Assembly: GCF_009674675.1 (NCBI RefSeq)
Contig: NZ_WKJC01000001.1
Coordinates: 1,247,031-1,311,030, forward strand
Reading direction: 5' to 3'
Length of the DNA: 64,000 bases
Source of the DNA: Kangiella sp. HZ709
Lineage (GTDB): Bacteria > Pseudomonadota > Gammaproteobacteria > Enterobacterales > Kangiellaceae
Part shown: positions 61,126 through 64,000 of the stretch, piece by piece
Layout of the letters: every line of letters begins with the position of its first letter
Numbering within the stretch: the first letter of the stretch is position 1
The notes under the pieces: generated by a model
What the model saw: only the letters and a program-made list of their open reading frames with translations
What the model was told of the DNA's origin: nothing
Database searches by the model: none
Translations under genes and position numbers: made by a program

Positions 61126-61830
61126 ATGAAGATGACTCGGTTACTTTTAGCTGATGACGATATAGAGCTTTGTCAACTACTCAACGAATACCTTTCGAAT
61201 GAAGGCTTTGATATTAGCTTGGCTCATGACGGTAGCACAGCTGCAAAATCTATCTTAGCTCAAGATTTTGATTTAATGATACTTGACGTCATGCTGCCTA
61301 ATTTAAATGGTTTCGAGGTTTTAAAAGAAGTTCGCAAAGAATCTCAGGTACCTATTCTGATGCTCACAGCCCGCGGCGATGAAATTGACCGCATTGTTGG
61401 CTTAGAACTTGGCGCAGATGACTATATCGGTAAGCCATGCAATCCTAGAGAGCTTACAGCTAGAATTCGCTCAATATTGCGTCGTACCGAAAATATTTAT
61501 AAAAACAAAAATCAAAAGTTAGAATCGATTCAACTTTCAGATGTTAAAATTAACCCTTCAGCCCGAGAAGTGTTACAAAACGATTCTCCAGTTAAGCTAA
61601 CTGCTACAGAATTCGACATTCTTTATTTATTGATTTCACACGCTGGTCACCTTGTTGATCGCGATCAATTATCTGAGCAATGCTTAGGTAGAAAGTTAGA
61701 ACCCTATGATCGTAGTATTGATATGCATATTAGCAACCTGCGTAAAAAATTAGGCCCTAATGAAAAAGATGATGATCGTATAAAAACAGTTCGCGGAGTT
61801 GGTTATCAGTATGTTTCACTCGATTCGTAA
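61126..61830 (+). CDS. cpxR: CpxR-like OmpR-family response regulator
   Basis: The 234-aa protein has a receiver domain with the acidic pair in LLADDD, the phospho-acceptor aspartate in LMILDVMLPN, the threonine in MLTARG and the lysine in IGKPCNPREL. A C-terminal winged helix (FDILYLLISHAGHLVDRDQL and the final VRGVGYQYVSL) follows. It is most like CpxR by eye. It shares 20 nt with the kinase gene and diverges from the CpxP-like gene. The start could also be the ATG at 61132. Confidence 0.88.
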   Translation: MKMTRLLLADDDIELCQLLNEYLSNEGFDISLAHDGSTAAKSILAQDFDLMILDVMLPNLNGFEVLKEVRKESQVPILMLTARGDEIDRIVGLELGADDYIGKPCNPRELTARIRSILRRTENIYKNKNQKLESIQLSDVKINPSAREVLQNDSPVKLTATEFDILYLLISHAGHLVDRDQLSEQCLGRKLEPYDRSIDMHISNLRKKLGPNEKDDDRIKTVRGVGYQYVSLDS

Positions 61831-63220
61831 ATTTGTACGACCCAATTTATTTTGGAAAATTTTTCTATGGTTTTGGTTGGCAACCCTAATCGTACTATTT
61901 ACTACGGTATTTCTTTATAGTCTTTCTGATCAAAAAAGCCGCTTATTACCAATAGAGCGCTCTGAGTTAATTCAATTACGCAAAACCGCAATTTTAATCC
62001 AGCAGAAGCGCTTAATTGATAAGTATCAAGAATTAAAAATTTTACAACCAAAAAAGATTGAAAACATCTTAGCTAATACCTACATTCTCGATCAGTTTGG
62101 TAAAGACTTATTCGAACGTGATGTTCCTGAAGCTGTTTATAAACTTCGTGCATTTAACAAACGCAATCAACAGCTAGCTAAGGTAATCGATAACTCTACT
62201 GGCTATTTTGGACCTGAAATTGTTTTCAATCGTGGTAAACATTATCAGCTATATCTCTCTAACAAAACTAACCAACACTTCTATACGCTAATCTCTTACG
62301 TTTATCACTCTACCCCCTTTTGGACTATTTTGGCAGCATTTGGTATTAGTGGTTTTGTATGTTTTGGTTTGGCTTGGTATCTCACTCGACCGATAAACCA
62401 ACTGCAAAAAGCAACTCAAGCTTTTGCTGCAGGTGATTTAGCTGCTCGCGCAAAAGACTTCATGAATAATCGCCACGATGAATTTATAGATTTGGCTGAA
62501 GACTTTGACCAAATGGCAGATAAAATTAATAAAATGATTCATTCGCAAAAGCGCCTACTAAGTGATGTATCACATGAACTTCGCTCACCTCTTACTCGAA
62601 TGCAAATTGCCTCAAGCTTAGCGTTTAACAATGCCAACGAAGATACTCATAAACACCTAGCAAGAATTGAATTAGAGATAGAACGACTTGACGATATGAT
62701 CGGTGAGCTATTGCAAGTAGCCGCATTAGAGCGGGGACATTTCTATGAAGGTAAGTCCAGTTTTTTATTAAACGATTTAATATCTGTTTTAATCAAAGAT
62801 GCTCAGTTTGAAGCAAAAGCGGCTAATAAAAGTGTGAGTTTTGCACAAGAAAAAGATATCGAATTCTATGGTTACTATGGACTTGTTGCCCGTGCGGTAG
62901 AAAATATTTTACGTAACGCAATCCGTCATACAGATCCAGAAACTTCGGTCAATTTAAAACTCTTCAGTGTGGATCAAATGATTCATATACAAATTCTTGA
63001 TCAAGGTCCAGGAGTTAATCCTGAGCACATCCAAAAGATTTTTGAGCCTTTCTATCGTCCCACTGAGGCAAGAGAGAGAGCATCTGGTGGCGCTGGACTC
63101 GGCTTAGCGATCGCTAAAAGAGGTGTTGAGGCTAATGGCGGAAGCATTACTGCTGAGAATGCTAAGGATTCTGGTTTACAGCAAGGATTGAAAGTCACTA
63201 TTTCCTTGCCGATCATCTAA
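61811..63220 (+). CDS. cpxA: CpxA-like sensor histidine kinase
   Basis: The 469-aa product has two membrane segments (about 16-38 and 165-190 in the chosen frame) around a periplasmic sensor of about 125 residues. A HAMP linker (LARPINQLQ-like YLTRPINQLQ), a HisKA domain with the phospho-histidine in DVSHELRSPLTRM, and a HATPase domain with N, G1 and G2 boxes (NAIRHT, DQGPGV, GAGLGLAI) follow. The start is set at the ATG giving MFHSIRKFV; the frame extends to 61799. It is the kinase for the overlapping response regulator. Confidence 0.87.
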   Translation: MFHSIRKFVRPNLFWKIFLWFWLATLIVLFTTVFLYSLSDQKSRLLPIERSELIQLRKTAILIQQKRLIDKYQELKILQPKKIENILANTYILDQFGKDLFERDVPEAVYKLRAFNKRNQQLAKVIDNSTGYFGPEIVFNRGKHYQLYLSNKTNQHFYTLISYVYHSTPFWTILAAFGISGFVCFGLAWYLTRPINQLQKATQAFAAGDLAARAKDFMNNRHDEFIDLAEDFDQMADKINKMIHSQKRLLSDVSHELRSPLTRMQIASSLAFNNANEDTHKHLARIELEIERLDDMIGELLQVAALERGHFYEGKSSFLLNDLISVLIKDAQFEAKAANKSVSFAQEKDIEFYGYYGLVARAVENILRNAIRHTDPETSVNLKLFSVDQMIHIQILDQGPGVNPEHIQKIFEPFYRPTEARERASGGAGLGLAIAKRGVEANGGSITAENAKDSGLQQGLKVTISLPII

Positions 63221-63228
63221 TACATCCA

Positions 63229-63285
63229 CTCTAATCTTACTGTTTCTGGTATCTCAATCGAGATTTGCAAATAGTAAGATTAGAG
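63229..63285. repeat. Long stem-loop at the end of the cpxA-like and LysE-type genes
   Basis: CTCTAATCTTACT (63229-63241) and AGTAAGATTAGAG (63273-63285) are exact 13-bp inverted copies, with a 5-bp inner stem at 63251-63264 between them. The right arm is inside the last codons of the exporter gene. No T-tract follows. It may protect 3' ends of convergent transcripts or act as a weak bidirectional terminator. Confidence 0.45.
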
Positions 63286-63904
63286 CTAAACCAATTAAGA
63301 ACACTCCTAAGATACGATCAATCCAGTAACCATAATTCCCAAAGAATCCTCTTACTTTCTGCTGACTCAATAAAAAAGACAAACTGACGAACCAAGCGCC
63401 TGTGACTATCGCCATCCAGGTACCATAAAAACCTTGAATAGCTAATGGTGTTTCACTGCTGATCAGGCTGGTGAATAATGAAAAGAAAAATACCGTAGCT
63501 TTAGGGTTTAATACATTAGTGAAAAAACCTTGGCGGAACGCTTTTACCAGTGTCATTAATTCATTGGTCGATTTAAATTGCTCGGATGTTTGTTCTGTTT
63601 TTTTTGCACCTATAGCTTGAATACCGATATAACCTAAATAAATAGCACCTGCTATTTTTATACTAGTGAAAAGCCATGGCGTGCTCTTAATTAAAGCAGC
63701 AACACCAATAAGCGCAATGGCAACATGCACAAATATAGCTAAGCCAATTCCAATGCTGGTCACTATCGCAGGTTTGCGCCCAAAGATTAGGCTCTGGCGC
63801 ATAACTATCGCAAAATCTGGACCAGGGCTTGCAACAGCTAGTATATGAGCAGTCGCAATAACTAAAAATTCTTGCCAATAATTATCAAAGATTTCATTAA
63901 TCAT
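63254..63904 (-). CDS. LysE/RhtB-family amino-acid exporter
   Basis: The 216-aa membrane protein has six hydrophobic segments and the family motif AVASPGPDFAIVMRQSL near residue 24. LysE/RhtB proteins export amino acids such as threonine, homoserine or lysine; the substrate here is not predictable. Its start overlaps the stop of a preceding gene by one base (TGATG), so it is second in an operon that enters from the right edge. Confidence 0.9.
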   Translation of the reverse strand: MINEIFDNYWQEFLVIATAHILAVASPGPDFAIVMRQSLIFGRKPAIVTSIGIGLAIFVHVAIALIGVAALIKSTPWLFTSIKIAGAIYLGYIGIQAIGAKKTEQTSEQFKSTNELMTLVKAFRQGFFTNVLNPKATVFFFSLFTSLISSETPLAIQGFYGTWMAIVTGAWFVSLSFLLSQQKVRGFFGNYGYWIDRILGVFLIGLALILLFANLD

Positions 63905-64000
63905 CAGCTAACAAGACCCCAAATTTTCGTCATTAAATCGAGCATCAAGGTGCCGTAATCTGAAACCACTAGAAATATTACCGTGGTCGAAAAAACAATC
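63904..64000 (-). CDS. C-terminal fragment of an unidentified gene, cut by the window edge
   Basis: A minus-strand frame stays open from 64000 to a TGA at 63904-63906 that overlaps the exporter start. The visible 31 residues include the hydrophobic STTVIFLVVSDYG and end in KIWGLVS, suggesting a membrane protein tail. The coupling with the next gene is the main reason to call it. The family cannot be named from so little. Confidence 0.45.
   Translation of the reverse strand, partial: IVFSTTVIFLVVSDYGTLMLDLMTKIWGLVS

Overview
The window reads as an ordinary chromosomal stretch of a Gram-negative gammaproteobacterium, AT-rich and densely coded. Support comes from the pilMNOPQ-aroKB-damX-hemE block divergent from mrcA, dksA-gluQ, pcnB-folK-dNK-panBC, mrcB, erpA and a Cpx-like two-component system. 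The gene set recalls marine, amino-acid-degrading Oceanospirillales such as Kangiella/Aliikangiella. That placement is inference from gene content, not a computed result. I saw no rRNA, tRNA, CRISPR array, insertion sequence or phage. No gene-free stretch exceeds about 240 bases.

Layout. 1-2807 (-): a GMC oxidoreductase cut by the window edge, its small twin-arginine-exported partner and an aldehyde dehydrogenase. 2889-12919 (-): yheT, hemE, damX, aroB, aroK, then pilQPONM. 13159-15690 (+): mrcA. 15848-17149 (+): ECF sigma factor, zinc-finger anti-sigma factor and YbjQ-family protein. 17298-24379: a three-domain methionine sulfoxide reductase, DUF1272 protein, hemJ, CLC channel, coiled-coil membrane protein plus bactofilin, erpA, yghU and rubredoxin. 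24570-26876 (+): pyrB and hemL. 26954-28735 (+): a diguanylate cyclase with an unusual toroid-like sensor. 28820-40802: tryptophan catabolism by the kynurenine / 2-aminomuconate route. It is split into an SDR-aldehyde dehydrogenase pair and a seven-gene operon, with PilZ, DUF885 and YajQ genes in between. 40829-45330 (-): HIT protein, mrcB and a TPR-GGDEF protein.

The most interesting locus is 43606-46394 (-). A 252-aa tetrapyrrole-methylase-fold protein resembles the alpha-N-methyltransferases of split borosins (SonM of Shewanella). It precedes an 88-aa protein with a borosin-precursor-like helical leader, a short hydrophobic stretch and a long acidic tail. A TPR-GGDEF diguanylate cyclase follows 9 nt later. 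This looks like a small RiPP (ribosomally made peptide) cluster that may be coupled to cyclic-di-GMP signalling. A GNAT acetyltransferase is divergent from it.

46482-64000 is mostly housekeeping: pepB, ribA, a hydrolase, Rieske protein, sfsA, dksA, gluQ, pcnB, folK, deoxynucleoside kinase, panBC, acs, DUF1853, a Spy/CpxP-like periplasmic protein divergent from a CpxR/CpxA-like pair, and a LysE-type exporter. The intergenic region at the Cpx-like locus carries three GTAAA repeats spaced 11 bp apart, matching the CpxR box. Two diguanylate cyclases, a PilZ protein and a YajQ protein, together with the type IV pilus assembly operon, suggest that surface behaviour is an important regulated output here.
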